From the NCBI GenBank assembly GCA_963725035.1, contig CAVRWX010000010.1, positions 62,001 through 126,000 of the forward strand: 64,000 nucleotides of DNA, read 5' to 3'. This DNA is from JALZKA01 sp963725035 (GTDB lineage Bacteria > Actinomycetota > Thermoleophilia > Solirubrobacterales > 70-9). Position 1 is the first letter of the stretch. The number at the start of each line of letters is the position of its first letter. Of this stretch, positions 17,257-27,802 are shown one piece after another. Below the pieces are notes generated by a model. That model was not told the origin of the DNA. It made no database searches and saw only the letters and a list, made by a program, of their open reading frames with translations. The translations under genes were made by a program, and so were the position numbers.

Positions 17257-17285
17257 GGAATTTCCACGATATGTGTGGAAATTCC
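17257..17285. terminator. Bidirectional hairpin terminator
   Basis: Perfect 11-bp inverted repeat (GGAATTTCCAC / GTGGAAATTCC) with a 7-base loop, lying between the convergent csoR-like and GIY-YIG-like genes. The stem reaches the stop codon of the latter. AT-rich for this genome, so it stands out. Confidence 0.75.
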
Positions 17286-17854
17286 TACTCTCGGCGCGCC
17301 GCGCGGGCGGCGAGTGGCTCAAGCGCGTCGATGCGCACGTGGGCGAAGAGGCCGTATGACGGTGGCGGGTCGCCCGTGTCGAGATAACGATCGACCCAGA
17401 AGCCGCGCTCGCCGTGGAGCAGCCGGGCACAGTCGCCGGCGCCGAGCGGCTCGAACGCCGCCTCCGTCAGCTCGCGGGCCGCGCGCTCGACGTGCCCCGC
17501 GACCAAGCCGATCCGCGCGGCGCCCCACTCCTCCCAATCGCCGGAGCCCTCACCGTAGGACGTCCCGTCGGAGTGGGCGACGAACCCGCACGCCGCGAGC
17601 TCCCGCGCCCGCTCCTCCTCGGCTTGGACGCCCGCCTTCGAAGTAGGAAGGGCCTCGAGGTCCTCGTAGAGGTCCGGTCTGAGCCGAAGGGCGTGGCGCT
17701 TGACGAGCCGGGACGACTTGTAGCCACGTCGGTGCTGGGCCAGGCGAAGCTCGGGGTCGCGGGCGCTCGAGCCGACATAGACCCACGGGATCCGCGGGTC
17801 GCGCCGCGGGCCGGCGGCAAAGGCAAGCTCGACGACGTAGACGCGATAGGCCAC
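17285..17854 (-). CDS. GIY-YIG-like nuclease-fold protein of unknown function
   Basis: 189 residues. The N-terminal 50 resemble a divergent GIY-YIG core: YRVYVVEL, then WVYVGSSARDPELRLAQHRRGYKSSRLVKRH, where VYVG replaces YIG and the Arg and His sit where the catalytic residues usually lie. The remainder (helical, then a C-terminal part with HGERGFWVDRYLDTGDPP) has no recognisable match. It is third in a minus-strand run with DUF2277 and a methyltransferase. Fold assignment is moderate; activity is unproven, as the metal-binding Glu is not obvious. Confidence 0.6.
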   Translation of the reverse strand: MAYRVYVVELAFAAGPRRDPRIPWVYVGSSARDPELRLAQHRRGYKSSRLVKRHALRLRPDLYEDLEALPTSKAGVQAEEERARELAACGFVAHSDGTSYGEGSGDWEEWGAARIGLVAGHVERAARELTEAAFEPLGAGDCARLLHGERGFWVDRYLDTGDPPPSYGLFAHVRIDALEPLAARAARRE

Positions 17855-17866
17855 GCCGACGGGCGC

Positions 17867-18661
17867 TCAGCCGGCGTCGTTGCGGAGGCGCGCCTTCCAC
17901 ACCTCTTCGGTCGGCCACTTGCGCGCCCAGTCGAGGGTGGAGATGGTGTAGGTCGAGGTGGCGTCCTCAGGCGGCCGAACCTCGACCAGGCCCTCGATTT
18001 CGAAGCCCTCGCCCCTCAGGAGATCGATCATCTCGCCGTGCGGCAGGTGGAACTCGACCGAGTCGTCGTCATCGTCGTCCCACTCGAAGCGGTGCATGCC
18101 GAAGTAGGGACGCTCGAGCGTCTCGCCGACGGGGTCGTCGCCCCCCAGCGCCGAGAACGGCATGAGAAAGGCCGCATTTGTGAGGAAGACGAGCTGCCCG
18201 CCGGGGCGCAGAAGGCGCCGCGCCTCAGGGATCCATTTGTACGGGTCGCACCAAAGACACGCCCCGTACTCGGAGATGGCGAGGTCGAAGCTCGCATCGG
18301 GCAGCGGCACCTCCTCGGCGTTCCCGTGAATCAGCGGGAATTCCAGGTCGTACTCGGCCTGCATCCGGCGAGCGGTGGCGAGTTGCTCCTCCGAGTTGTC
18401 GATTCCCACGGGCTTTGCGCCACGGCGCGCAAGCCACGCTGAGACGTAGGCGGTCCCGCAGCCCAGCTCGATCACGTCCATGCCCGCGACGTCCTCCGGG
18501 ATCATCCCGACGTCGGCCTCGGGCACACCCCAGATCCCCCAGGTCGGCTCGTCGTCCCGCCAGTTCCGCTCGGCGTTCGAGACGTACTCCTTCGCCCACT
18601 CGTCCCAGTGGGCGCGGTTGCGGCGAACGTATTCCGGGAGCTCCTCCGCCGGAGCGCTCAC
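17867..18661 (-). CDS. Class I SAM-dependent methyltransferase
   Basis: 264 residues. SAM-binding motif I is VIELGCGTAYVSAWLARRG, followed by the acidic loop VGIDNSEEQL, the post-motif NAEEVPLPDASFDLAIS, and RLLRPGGQLVFLTN. A stretch of six aspartates (EWDDDDDDSVEF) and DLLRGEGFEIEGLVEVRPPE follow near the C-terminus. This matches the Methyltransf_11 group, small-molecule methylases of undefined substrate. The GTG start overlaps the DUF2277 stop by 4 bases, so the two are translated together. Confidence 0.88.
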   Translation of the reverse strand: MSAPAEELPEYVRRNRAHWDEWAKEYVSNAERNWRDDEPTWGIWGVPEADVGMIPEDVAGMDVIELGCGTAYVSAWLARRGAKPVGIDNSEEQLATARRMQAEYDLEFPLIHGNAEEVPLPDASFDLAISEYGACLWCDPYKWIPEARRLLRPGGQLVFLTNAAFLMPFSALGGDDPVGETLERPYFGMHRFEWDDDDDDSVEFHLPHGEMIDLLRGEGFEIEGLVEVRPPEDATSTYTISTLDWARKWPTEEVWKARLRNDAG

Positions 18662-18930
18662 GCGGCGGCGTAGCGAGCCTGGGCGCGGGCGCGCCGCTTC
18701 GCGGCCTCGACCTCGCGGTCCTTCGGAGGCGCGTTCGTCACGAGCGAGTCGAGAAGCCGGGCGGTCGCATCTGCGACCTCGTCAACGGCGCGCTCGAACG
18801 CCTCGGTGTTCGCCTGCGAAGGCTTGGTCGATCCCGAGATCTTGCGCACATACTGAAGCGCAGCGTCCTGGACCTCCTCTTCAGTCGCGGGCGGCTCGAA
18901 GTTGTGAAGGGTGCGGATATTTCGACACAT
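18658..18930 (-). CDS. DUF2277 family protein
   Basis: 90 residues beginning MCRNIRTLHNFEPPATEEEV, the highly conserved signature of DUF2277, then ALQYVRKISGSTKPSQANTEAFERAVDEV. Short, helical and probably cytoplasmic; biological role unknown. The ATG 18930 start is favoured over 18936 because the family starts at MCRNI. Linked by a 4-base overlap to the methyltransferase and 39 bases from the end of typA. Confidence 0.88.
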   Translation of the reverse strand: MCRNIRTLHNFEPPATEEEVQDAALQYVRKISGSTKPSQANTEAFERAVDEVADATARLLDSLVTNAPPKDREVEAAKRRARAQARYAAA

Positions 18931-18969
18931 GCCCATCAGGGTAGGCGGTGCGGTGCGGCGCGGCTGGGC

Positions 18970-20812
<1,843 letters not shown>

Positions 20813-20858
20813 GGCAGTTGAACGTAGCCGTGAGGCGCGCACCGATACCTTGGGCCAG

Positions 20859-22025
20859 GTGTCCCGCCGCGTGAGGATCTCGGCCTCTGAGGCCCGCCGG
20901 ATCGCGCTCGCCTCGCAGGGATTCGGCGACCCACGGCCGACAGGCGAGCCCACAGGGCGCGACCTGCGACGGGTGTTGGGACGAATCGGGCTGGTCCAGA
21001 TCGACTCGGTGAACGTCCTCGAGCGCGCGCATTACCTGCCGCTCTGGAGCCGGCTCGGCCCGTACGACCGCGAGCTGCTCGACCGCGCCGCGCACTACGC
21101 GCCGCGCCGGCTCTTCGAGTACTGGGGCCACGAGGCGTCGCTCATCCCGGTCGCGACCCAGCCGCTCTTGCGCTGGCGGATGGACCGCGCGCACACGGAC
21201 TCGTGGGGAGGGATGCAGCGGATCCAGCGCGAGCAGCCCGAGCTGGTGGCCGAGGTCCTGGCCGAGGTCGGCGACCGCGGGCCGGTGGCGGCGTCCGATC
21301 TGGCCGAGCGTCCCCGCCGCGCCGGGCCCTGGTGGGACTGGTCGGACCACAAGCGGGCGCTCGAGTGGCTGTTTTGGTCGGGTCAGATCTCATCCGCCCG
21401 CCGGCGGCGGTTCGAGCGGCTCTATGACCTGACCGAGCGCGTGCTGCCGAGGGAGGTCGTGAATGCCCCGACACCGTCCGTCGAGGACGCGCAGCGCGAT
21501 CTGCTCCGGATTGCGGCACACGGTTTGGGCGTCGCGGCCGAAGCGGACCTCCGCGACTACTTCCGGATCCCTGCCGCCGAGGCCAAGGTGCGGGTGGCCG
21601 AGCTGGTCGAGGCCGGGGAGCTCCACCCGGTCGAGGTCGAAGGCTGGGGCAGGACGCCCGGCTATCTGTGGCACAACGCGAAGATCCCGCGCAGGATCGA
21701 GGCGCAGGCGCTGATCGGACCATTCGACCCGCTGATCTGGGCGCGGCCGCGGGCCGAGCGGATCTTCGGCTTCTCCTACCGGATCGAGATCTACGTCCCG
21801 GCGCCAAAGCGCGTCCACGGCTATTACGTCCTGCCCTTCCTTCTCGGCGACCGGCTCGTCGCCCGTGTCGACCTCAAGGCCGACCGCGCCCGGGGCGTCC
21901 TGATGGTTCGCTCAGAGCACCACGAGCCGGACGCTCCGGCCGAGACTCACCAAGCGCTTGGCGAAGAGCTCTCGCTGATGGCGGGGTGGCTTGGGCTGGA
22001 GCGCGTCGAGCGCTCGCGAAACTAG
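20859..22025 (+). CDS. YcaQ/AlkX-family DNA glycosylase (winged helix)
   Basis: 388 residues of the HTH_42 family, whose studied members (E. coli YcaQ/AlkX, Streptomyces AlkZ) unhook interstrand crosslinks and excise bulky alkyl adducts. The catalytic Q-phi-D motif typical of the YcaQ branch is visible as VQIDSVNVLERAHYLPLWSRLG. Also present are YWGHEASLIP, WDWSDHKRALEWLFWSGQ (winged helix), DLTERVLP, GPFDPLIW and GYYVLPFLLGDRLVARVDLKADR. GTG 20859 gives the natural start ahead of ISASEARRIALASQG. Divergent from typA, with 46 bases between starts. Confidence 0.9.
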   Translation: MSRRVRISASEARRIALASQGFGDPRPTGEPTGRDLRRVLGRIGLVQIDSVNVLERAHYLPLWSRLGPYDRELLDRAAHYAPRRLFEYWGHEASLIPVATQPLLRWRMDRAHTDSWGGMQRIQREQPELVAEVLAEVGDRGPVAASDLAERPRRAGPWWDWSDHKRALEWLFWSGQISSARRRRFERLYDLTERVLPREVVNAPTPSVEDAQRDLLRIAAHGLGVAAEADLRDYFRIPAAEAKVRVAELVEAGELHPVEVEGWGRTPGYLWHNAKIPRRIEAQALIGPFDPLIWARPRAERIFGFSYRIEIYVPAPKRVHGYYVLPFLLGDRLVARVDLKADRARGVLMVRSEHHEPDAPAETHQALGEELSLMAGWLGLERVERSRN

Positions 22026-22516
22026 CCCTGGGAAGTCGCCACGGGGGCGCCGAATGCCTCGCGGGCGGCTTCGATGCGCCACTTCTCGAGCCCGTCCTGC
22101 TGCGACTCGCCACGGGCGATGAGAGTCCCGAGGTCGAACTCCGCCAGGTCCGTCTGGGTCGCCGCGAGCGAGCGCCAAAGGGCGAGCTTTCCGGTCACGC
22201 CAAGCGCGAGCCCTTCAAGTTCGATCAGGCGCGACAGCGGCGAGTAACCGGTGATCTGGCCGTTCGGCTTGAGCCGGCCGACCTTCTCCGCGGCCCATGC
22301 GATCGGCATCTTCACGCGGTTCTCGGTGACGCCGAAGTGGTCCATCACGGACTTCAGGGCGTCCCGGTCCTCCTCGATTTCCTCTGCCAACTCGGCAAGG
22401 AAGTCGCCTAGCTCGGACCCCTCGTTGTTCGACGCCGCGCGCTTTGCGAGTTCGACGCCGACTACCGAGCCGGCGAGGTGATCGTTCAGGTAGATGCCAA
22501 GAAGCTTTGTGTCCAT
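22022..22516 (-). CDS. Helical protein of unknown function
   Basis: 164 residues, MDTKLLGIYLNDHLAGSVVG onward. Predominantly helical with repeated acidic/His patterns (YLNDHLAG, LAEEIEEDRDALKSVMDHFG, SRLIELEGLALGVTGKLALW) that suggest a four-helix bundle, possibly ferritin-like, though a full metal-ligand set is not obvious. No signal peptide or membrane segment. It converges on the YcaQ-like gene, overlapping its stop by 4 bases. I have seen similar proteins only as actinobacterial hypotheticals. Confidence 0.7.
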   Translation of the reverse strand: MDTKLLGIYLNDHLAGSVVGVELAKRAASNNEGSELGDFLAELAEEIEEDRDALKSVMDHFGVTENRVKMPIAWAAEKVGRLKPNGQITGYSPLSRLIELEGLALGVTGKLALWRSLAATQTDLAEFDLGTLIARGESQQDGLEKWRIEAAREAFGAPVATSQG

Positions 22517-22606
22517 GCCAGCCGCCTACCCGATCGAACCGACGCCACACGGGACCCACAAATGGATAATCCGTAGTGCGCTTCGTTCAACCGGATGAGG
22601 CGCCGC

Positions 22607-23396
22607 TCATCCCCTGTGAGCAACCAGGAGCGTCTGAGCGGCCCGGCCAAGCGGTCCCCGCTCGTCGAGAAGCAACGTGTCCGCGAGCCCCACGCCGTCG
22701 GGCTGGGGCAGCGTCACAGCGTCGAGGCAGACCCACTCGCCCGCGGGGAGGCGGTGCAGATGGACGCTCAGATCCACGTTGATGAAGAGGTAGCGCCGCC
22801 AGTCGAGCGTCGCCGAGACGCCGTTGCCGGAGTCGGCGACCACGAGCACCCTTCCGAGCGGCGAGATCTCCTCGCCGGCGATCACCGGGATCCGCGAGCG
22901 CATCCACACCGTGGCCGGGCCCGGCTCGACGAAGTCGCCCGCGACGAAGCGGTACTCGACCGCGGAGTGGTAGCCGACCTCGGAACCGGTCGGAAAGAAC
23001 TCGCCTGGCTTGCCGTCGGCCGGACCGTGCGAAGGAGGCCCCGGAAGAAGACCTTCCGGCATCTCCACCGCTTCCTCGCGCAGGCGCCAGCCCCGCGCCC
23101 TCATCACCTCATCGTCACCTGCATGGAGCGAAGCCGTGAGCATCTGCACCCGCCGCCCGTCCCTCTCGACCCTGGCCTCGACTCGAAGCGGCGCGATCGG
23201 AACGGGCTTGAGCACCTCGTACGTGACGCGGCCCATCCGCATCGACTCAGCTGATTCCGGTAGCCCCTCCATCGCGTGGCCGAGTAGCGCCGCCGGCGGG
23301 CCCGCGTGCTGGGACTGCTGGGTCCCAAGGCCCCCGGGTCAGCTCCGATGGAATCGCGCGGTCCCCGTCCAGCTCGTAGAAGGCCTCCGCGGTCAT
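22607..23396 (-). CDS. Acyl-CoA thioesterase-like double hotdog protein (one frameshift)
   Basis: About 263 residues after repair. It starts MTAEAFYELDGDRAIPSELTRGPWDP, loses frame near 23320, and resumes SQHAGPPAALLGHAMEGLPE. QHAGPPAALL is the helix-start signature of TesB-type hotdog domains in actinobacteria. Domain 1 includes RVTYEVLKPVPIAPL and domain 2 ends with DWRRYLFINVDLSVHLHRLPAGEWVCLDA. Predicted to hydrolyse acyl-CoA thioesters. Divergent from msrB, with 70 bases between starts. Confidence 0.85.
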
Positions 23397-23466
23397 GGCC
23401 GCGAAACGTAACGATCGGCCGGCTCACGAGACTACCCTTCATAACCCTTGAAAGCTGGAGGAATGA

Positions 23467-23874
23467 ATGACTGAGAAGGTCGAAAAGACGGAAGCCGAGT
23501 GGCGCGAGGAGCTCTCTCCCGAGGAGTACGACGTGCTGCGCAGGAAGGGCACCGAGCGCGCCTTCACAGGCGCCTACTGGGACTCGAAGGACGAGGGCGT
23601 CTATCGCTGCAAGGCATGCGGCCAGGAGCTCTTTACGTCGGACACGAAGTTCGACTCCGGCACCGGCTGGCCGAGCTTCTACGAGCCGATGGACTCCGAG
23701 AACGTCGCGACCGAGACCGACCGGAGCTTCTTCATGAAGCGCACGGAGGTCAATTGCTCCCGCTGCGGCTCGCACCTGGGCCACGTGTTCGACGACGGCC
23801 CGAATCCCACAGGCCTCCGCTACTGCATCAACTCCTGCTCGCTCGACCTCGACAAGGCCGAGTCGACCGACTAG
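23467..23874 (+). CDS. msrB: Peptide-methionine (R)-S-oxide reductase
   Basis: Repairs oxidised methionine (R form) in proteins using thioredoxin. 135 residues. Two zinc CxxC pairs are visible (CKAC and CSRC), with the substrate loop FDSGTGWPSFYEP, GSHLGHVFDDGP, and the catalytic cysteine in RYCINSCSLDL. GGAGG lies a few bases upstream of ATG 23467. The stop abuts the stop of the convergent serS gene. Confidence 0.96.
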   Translation: MTEKVEKTEAEWREELSPEEYDVLRRKGTERAFTGAYWDSKDEGVYRCKACGQELFTSDTKFDSGTGWPSFYEPMDSENVATETDRSFFMKRTEVNCSRCGSHLGHVFDDGPNPTGLRYCINSCSLDLDKAESTD

Positions 23875-25145
23875 CTACGAAGTGCCGATGACCTCAGGCG
23901 CGCCCGCTTCGACGAGCGCCTGAGGCAGCCGGACGCTGCCGTCGGCTTCTTGCCCGTTCTCGATCAGGGCGATCAGCGTGCGGCCGACGGCGACGGCGGT
24001 GCCGTTCAGGGTGTGAAGGACCTCGGGTGCCGCGTCGGCAGATGCTCGGTACCTGGCACCCAGGCGCCGGGCCTGGTAGTCGGTCGTGTTCGAGCACGAC
24101 GTGAGCTCCCGGTAGCGCTCCTGGCTGGGGATCCACGCCTCGCAGTCGAACTTGCGCGCGGCCGGGGCGCCCAGGTCTCCGACCGGGATGTCAACGACCC
24201 GGTAGGGGATCTCGAGCGCCTGGAGGATGCTCTCCTCGATCGCGAGGATGCGCGCGTGCTCGGCGTCCGACTCGGAGGGCAGGACGAACGAGAACATCTC
24301 GACCTTGTCGAACTGGTGGACGCGGAAGATGCCGCGGGTGTCCTTGCCGGCAGCCCCGGCCTCGCGGCGAAAGCAGCTCGAGATGCCGGCGTAGCGGATG
24401 GGCAGGCCGGCGGCGTCCAGGATGTCGCCGGCGTGAAGCGCCGCCAAGCGGGACCTCCGAGGTGCCGACCAAGAACAGCTCGTCGCGCTCGACCTCGTAG
24501 ATCATCTCCCGCTCCCCGGGAAAGAAGCCCGTGCCCTGAAGCGGCCCCTCACGGACCAGGACCGGTGGTACGACGGGCTCGAAGCCCTCCGCCCGGACGC
24601 GGTCGACTGCGAAGCGCACGAGCGCCAGCTCGACCATCACGAGGTCGCCGATCAGATAGGCGAAGCGGGACCCGGACGCCTCGGCGGCCTTCTCCATCTC
24701 GATCCAGCCGTGGTGGGTGCCAAGGTCGAGGTGATCGCGGACCTCAAAGCCGAAGTCCCGCGGCGCGCCGACCTCGCGGAGCGGTGACGCCGTCGCCCTC
24801 CTCCCCGTCGGGGGCGTCCGGTGATGGGAGGTTGGGCAGCCCCTGGGCCAACTCGTCGCGGCGCGCCTCGATCTCCGAGAGCTCAGTCTCCATCCGCTTG
24901 ATCTCGCCGCCGAGCTCGCGCATCTCGGCGATCGGGCCTTCGGAGTCTTCGCCCGAGCGCTTGGCCTCCGCGATCTGGTCGGAGACGGAGTTCCGGCGGG
25001 CGCGCCCCTCCTCGACCTTCGGCAGGAGCTCGCGGCGGCGCGCGTCCACTTCAAGGAGCTCGTCGAGGGCCTCGGCGGCGCCGCGGCGCGCGAGGGCTTC
25101 CCGGGCCGGGCCCGGGTCCTCTCGGATCGCCTTCAGGTCGAGCAC
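23875..25145 (-). CDS. serS: Seryl-tRNA synthetase (two frameshifts)
   Basis: Charges tRNA-Ser. The N-terminal coiled-coil arm is clear (MLDLKAIREDPGPAREALARR through METELSEIEARRDELAQGLPNLPSPD). The frame breaks near 24786, resumes at PLREVGAPRDFGFEVRDHLDLG, and runs through the motif 2 approach (YEVERDELFLVGTSEVPL). It breaks again near 24452 and resumes AALHAGDILDAAGLPIRYAGISSCFRREAG (motif 2) and RVHQFDKVEMFSF, ending with motif 3 (TLNGTAVAVGRTLIALIE). Total about 422 residues, normal. As serS is essential, both breaks are presumably sequence errors. The cytochrome c gene lies 21 bases upstream. Confidence 0.93.
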
Positions 25146-25166
25146 TGGTGGCGCGCGCAGCGCGGC

Positions 25167-25547
25167 TTACTCTTCCGGCCTGATCGGCCGGTCGATTTCT
25201 CCGCCCGCGTACTTGGCCACGAAGTCGGCCACCGCCTGAGCGTCCTCGCCAGTGACGATCTGCTGCGGCATGATCGCGCCCGAGAAGCCGCCGTTCTGGA
25301 TCGCGTAGAGGACGTCCTCCGGTGACTCGGCCCGCTCATCGAGGTTCGGGCCCTGGTTGCGGACCACGCGGGTCGAGGACCCCTGCGCCCCGGCAGCCTG
25401 GAGCGTGTGGCAGCCGCCGCAGCGCTCCGCGAAGAGCTCAGCGCCGCGGATGTCGGCTTCTGAATCGACCTCGACTCCCTCGCTGCCGCAGGCAGCGAGA
25501 CCGAGGGTCGCCGCGACCGCGACGGTGATGATTGAAACGGAGCGCAC
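25167..25547 (-). CDS. Membrane-anchored small cytochrome c (lipoprotein)
   Basis: 126 residues. Signal peptide MRSVSIITVAVAATLGLAAC with lipobox LAAC, so lipid-anchored outside the membrane. One heme motif CGGCH (residues about 43-47), preceded by GAELFAERC. The distal Met ligand is probably in GAIMPQQIV. It resembles short class I cytochromes used to pass electrons to terminal oxidases or dehydrogenases. No oxidase gene lies nearby. Confidence 0.88.
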   Translation of the reverse strand: MRSVSIITVAVAATLGLAACGSEGVEVDSEADIRGAELFAERCGGCHTLQAAGAQGSSTRVVRNQGPNLDERAESPEDVLYAIQNGGFSGAIMPQQIVTGEDAQAVADFVAKYAGGEIDRPIRPEE

Positions 25548-25590
25548 CGCGGCGGCATCATACTTTTTCTTCCAAGGACGCTCTTCCCCT

Positions 25591-26064
25591 GTGACCGCCC
25601 CAACCCCAGATCAGTTCCGCAGCGCGATGGCGCTGGTGCCGACCCCGGTCACCGTCGTCACGGCGCCGGGCAACCCGGAACCCGCCGGGGCGACGGCCAG
25701 CGCGGTCGCCTCGCTGTCGCTCGATCCGCCGCTGATGCTGGTCTGCCTGGACCACCGCTCGCGCACGCTGGGAGCGCTTCGCTCCGCGGGCAGCTTCGCG
25801 GTGAACGTGCTCTCGGCCGCAAGCGAAGAGGAGGCGCGAACGTTCGCGACGACCGCGCCCCACTCCGAGAAGTGGGAGGGCGTGCCGGCCACCGAGCGCT
25901 CGGGCGTGCCGGTGCTCGACGGCGCGCTGGTCTGGGTCGTCTGCGAGCTCCGCGACCTCCTGGACGGCGGCGACCACACGATCGTGACCGGCACCGTCAT
26001 CGACCTCGGCACGAGCGAGGGCGACCCCCTCCTGTTCGTCGACGGCGCCTACCGCACTCTCTAA
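25591..26064 (+). CDS. Flavin reductase-like FMN-binding protein
   Basis: 157 residues of the flavin_reduct family, which supplies reduced FMN/FAD to two-component monooxygenases. The typical path is visible: FRSAMALVPTPVTVVTA, ASAVASLSLDPPLMLVCLDHRSRT, GSFAVNVLSAASEEEA, and the C-terminal DHTIVTGTVIDL with the conserved His. GTG start at 25591. It is a single gene between divergent cytochrome c and a convergent membrane protein, so its partner is unknown. Confidence 0.9.
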   Translation: MTAPTPDQFRSAMALVPTPVTVVTAPGNPEPAGATASAVASLSLDPPLMLVCLDHRSRTLGALRSAGSFAVNVLSAASEEEARTFATTAPHSEKWEGVPATERSGVPVLDGALVWVVCELRDLLDGGDHTIVTGTVIDLGTSEGDPLLFVDGAYRTL

Positions 26065-26066
26065 GC

Positions 26067-26091
26067 GGTGCCAGGCACCGTGCCTGGCACC
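26067..26091. repeat. Dispersed palindromic repeat, copy 1
   Basis: Perfect 12-1-12 palindrome (arms GGTGCCAGGCAC and GTGCCTGGCACC). It fills the gap between the flavin reductase stop and the convergent membrane protein stop, where it would act as a bidirectional terminator. An identical copy occurs at 43285-43309 inside nuoJ. Confidence 0.9.
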
Positions 26092-26528
26092 TAGAAGAGG
26101 CCGGCGCTGGTGCCCGCCGCGCGGAGGGCGAGGAAGAAGACGACGAGGGCCGAGACGGCCATGATCCCCGTCTCGCGGCGGAAGATGGCGAGCGCGACGA
26201 GGCGCTGGCGCTCGGGGGGGAGGGCTTCGAAGTCGATGCCTTCGAGCTCGCGCTCGCCGGCTCCCGCTCGTGCCGCCTCCGCGAGCATCGAGACGAAGAT
26301 CGGCAGGATGCCGTAGAGGTAGTGAAGGCCATCGACCGCTTCGTGCCCGGTCCCCAAGAGGATCGTGCCGATGAGGGCCTGGAGCACCACCGCCACCTGC
26401 GAGACCCGCAGGAGGTACCAAAAGCCGGCCGAGGGCTGTTCGCGATACCACGCGTAGCCGCCCCAGAGACCAGCGGCGAGGCTGGTCACAAGGACGGCGA
26501 CACCGACCCCTATGTGGACGGCTACCAA
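26091..26528 (-). CDS. Four-helix membrane protein of unknown function
   Basis: 145 residues with hydrophobic segments near residues 3-22, 38-60, 68-88 and 118-140, a charged cytoplasmic-looking loop (GERELEGIDFEALPPERQRL) and a conserved-looking GHEAVDGLHYLYGILPIFVSM with two His. TTG start at 26528. Divergent from nuoA, with 91 bases between. I do not recognise a family; the paired His residues could bind heme or metal but this is speculative. Confidence 0.68.
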   Translation of the reverse strand: MVAVHIGVGVAVLVTSLAAGLWGGYAWYREQPSAGFWYLLRVSQVAVVLQALIGTILLGTGHEAVDGLHYLYGILPIFVSMLAEAARAGAGERELEGIDFEALPPERQRLVALAIFRRETGIMAVSALVVFFLALRAAGTSAGLF

Positions 26529-26619
26529 ATCCTGTCCCAGCGGTCGGATTTCGGCTTTCGGATGCGGAATATCACTATGTGGCTACTGCGCACAAGCTGG
26601 GTATATCCTGCCTCGCGAA

Positions 26620-26979
26620 GTGCTCCAAAGCTACCTGCCAGTCATCGTCTTCGCCGGCCTCGGCATTTTGGTCGGAGGGCTGTTGGTAGCGGTCAACACG
26701 TGGCTCGGCCCACGGCGGCCGAACAAGGTGAAGTCGGAGCCCTATGAGTGCGGCCTGCCCAGCGAGGTGTCGAAGACGTTTCGCTTCGGCGTCTCCTTCT
26801 ACATGATCGCGATGCTCTTCATCCTCTTCGACATCGAGGTGGTCTTCCTCTACCCGGTCGGCGCGATCCTGCAGGCGTCCGACTCGGTCTTCGTCCTCGC
26901 CGAGATCCTGATCTTCGTCTTCCTCCTCTTCGTGGCGCTCGTCTACGTCTGGCGCCGCGGCGCACTCGACTGGAAGTGA
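26620..26979 (+). CDS. nuoA: NADH-quinone oxidoreductase subunit A
   Basis: Membrane subunit of complex I. From GTG 26620 the protein is 119 residues (VLQSYLPVIVFAGLGIL), three helices. It contains the quinone-site signature loop KVKSEPYECGLPSE and FYMIAMLFILFDIEVVFLYP. An upstream ATG at 26512 would add a cysteine-rich leader unlike NuoA, so GTG is preferred. First gene of the nuoA-I operon; followed after 4 bases by nuoB. Confidence 0.94.
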   Translation: MLQSYLPVIVFAGLGILVGGLLVAVNTWLGPRRPNKVKSEPYECGLPSEVSKTFRFGVSFYMIAMLFILFDIEVVFLYPVGAILQASDSVFVLAEILIFVFLLFVALVYVWRRGALDWK

Positions 26980-26983
26980 CCAC

Positions 26984-27802
26984 ATGAAGATCGAGCGGCG
27001 CGAGAAGATCCGGGCCAACCTGCCGCTGGACGAGCCCGATCCCAACAAGGCGCTCCAGGTCCGCCAGGTCCGCGCGCGTGACCTTCTTCGCGGCGACATC
27101 GAGGGCGTCGACCTCGAAAAGGTGGTCGAGGAGGCCGTCCTCACCACGCGCCTCGACAAGGTCCTCAACTGGGGCCGCTCCAACGCCATCTTCCCCGCGA
27201 CCTTCGGCCTCGCCTGCTGCGCGATCGAGATGATGTCGGTCGTCAGCCCGCGCTACGACATCGCCCGCTTCGGCGCCGAGGCGATGCGCGCCTCCCCCCG
27301 CCAGGCCGACATGCTGATCCTCTCGGGCCGCGTCTCGATCAAGATGGCGCCGGTCGTCCGCCGCCTCTATGACCAGATGCTCGAGCCGAAGTGGGTCGTC
27401 TCGATGGGCGCCTGCTCCTCGTCCGGCGGCATGTTCAGTAACTACGCCGTCGTCCAGGGCGCGGACAAGTTCCTGCCCGTCGACATCCACGTTCCCGGCT
27501 GCCCGCCCCGGCCCGAGGCGCTCCTCTACGGCTTCAACAAGCTCCAGCGGATGATCAGGGGCAACCCCGATATCGGCTGGCGCACGCGTTACTCGGCGCA
27601 CGGCACCGAGGAGTGGGCGCGCGACCTCGGCCAGGTGACCGACGAGGCGCGCGACGCCTACGCCGCGGCCCGCGACATCGCCGAAGCCGCCGGGCCGCCC
27701 GTGTCGGGCTCGCCCGGAACTCCGGTCGATGTGCCGGGCCCGCCACAGGAGCGCGTCGACGTCCCTTCAAAGCCCGAGCGCGACGCCGGTCGCTTCATCT
27801 AG
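26984..27802 (+). CDS. nuoB: NADH-quinone oxidoreductase subunit B
   Basis: Carries iron-sulfur cluster N2, the last electron carrier before quinone. Cluster ligands are visible: the adjacent pair in FGLACCAIEMM, the Cys of SMGACSSSGG, and HVPGCPPRPEALLYG. 272 residues, longer than the usual 160-220 because of an N-terminal extension of about 60 residues and a Pro/Gly-rich C-terminal tail. ATG 26984. The stop abuts the nuoC start directly. Confidence 0.96.
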   Translation: MKIERREKIRANLPLDEPDPNKALQVRQVRARDLLRGDIEGVDLEKVVEEAVLTTRLDKVLNWGRSNAIFPATFGLACCAIEMMSVVSPRYDIARFGAEAMRASPRQADMLILSGRVSIKMAPVVRRLYDQMLEPKWVVSMGACSSSGGMFSNYAVVQGADKFLPVDIHVPGCPPRPEALLYGFNKLQRMIRGNPDIGWRTRYSAHGTEEWARDLGQVTDEARDAYAAARDIAEAAGPPVSGSPGTPVDVPGPPQERVDVPSKPERDAGRFI

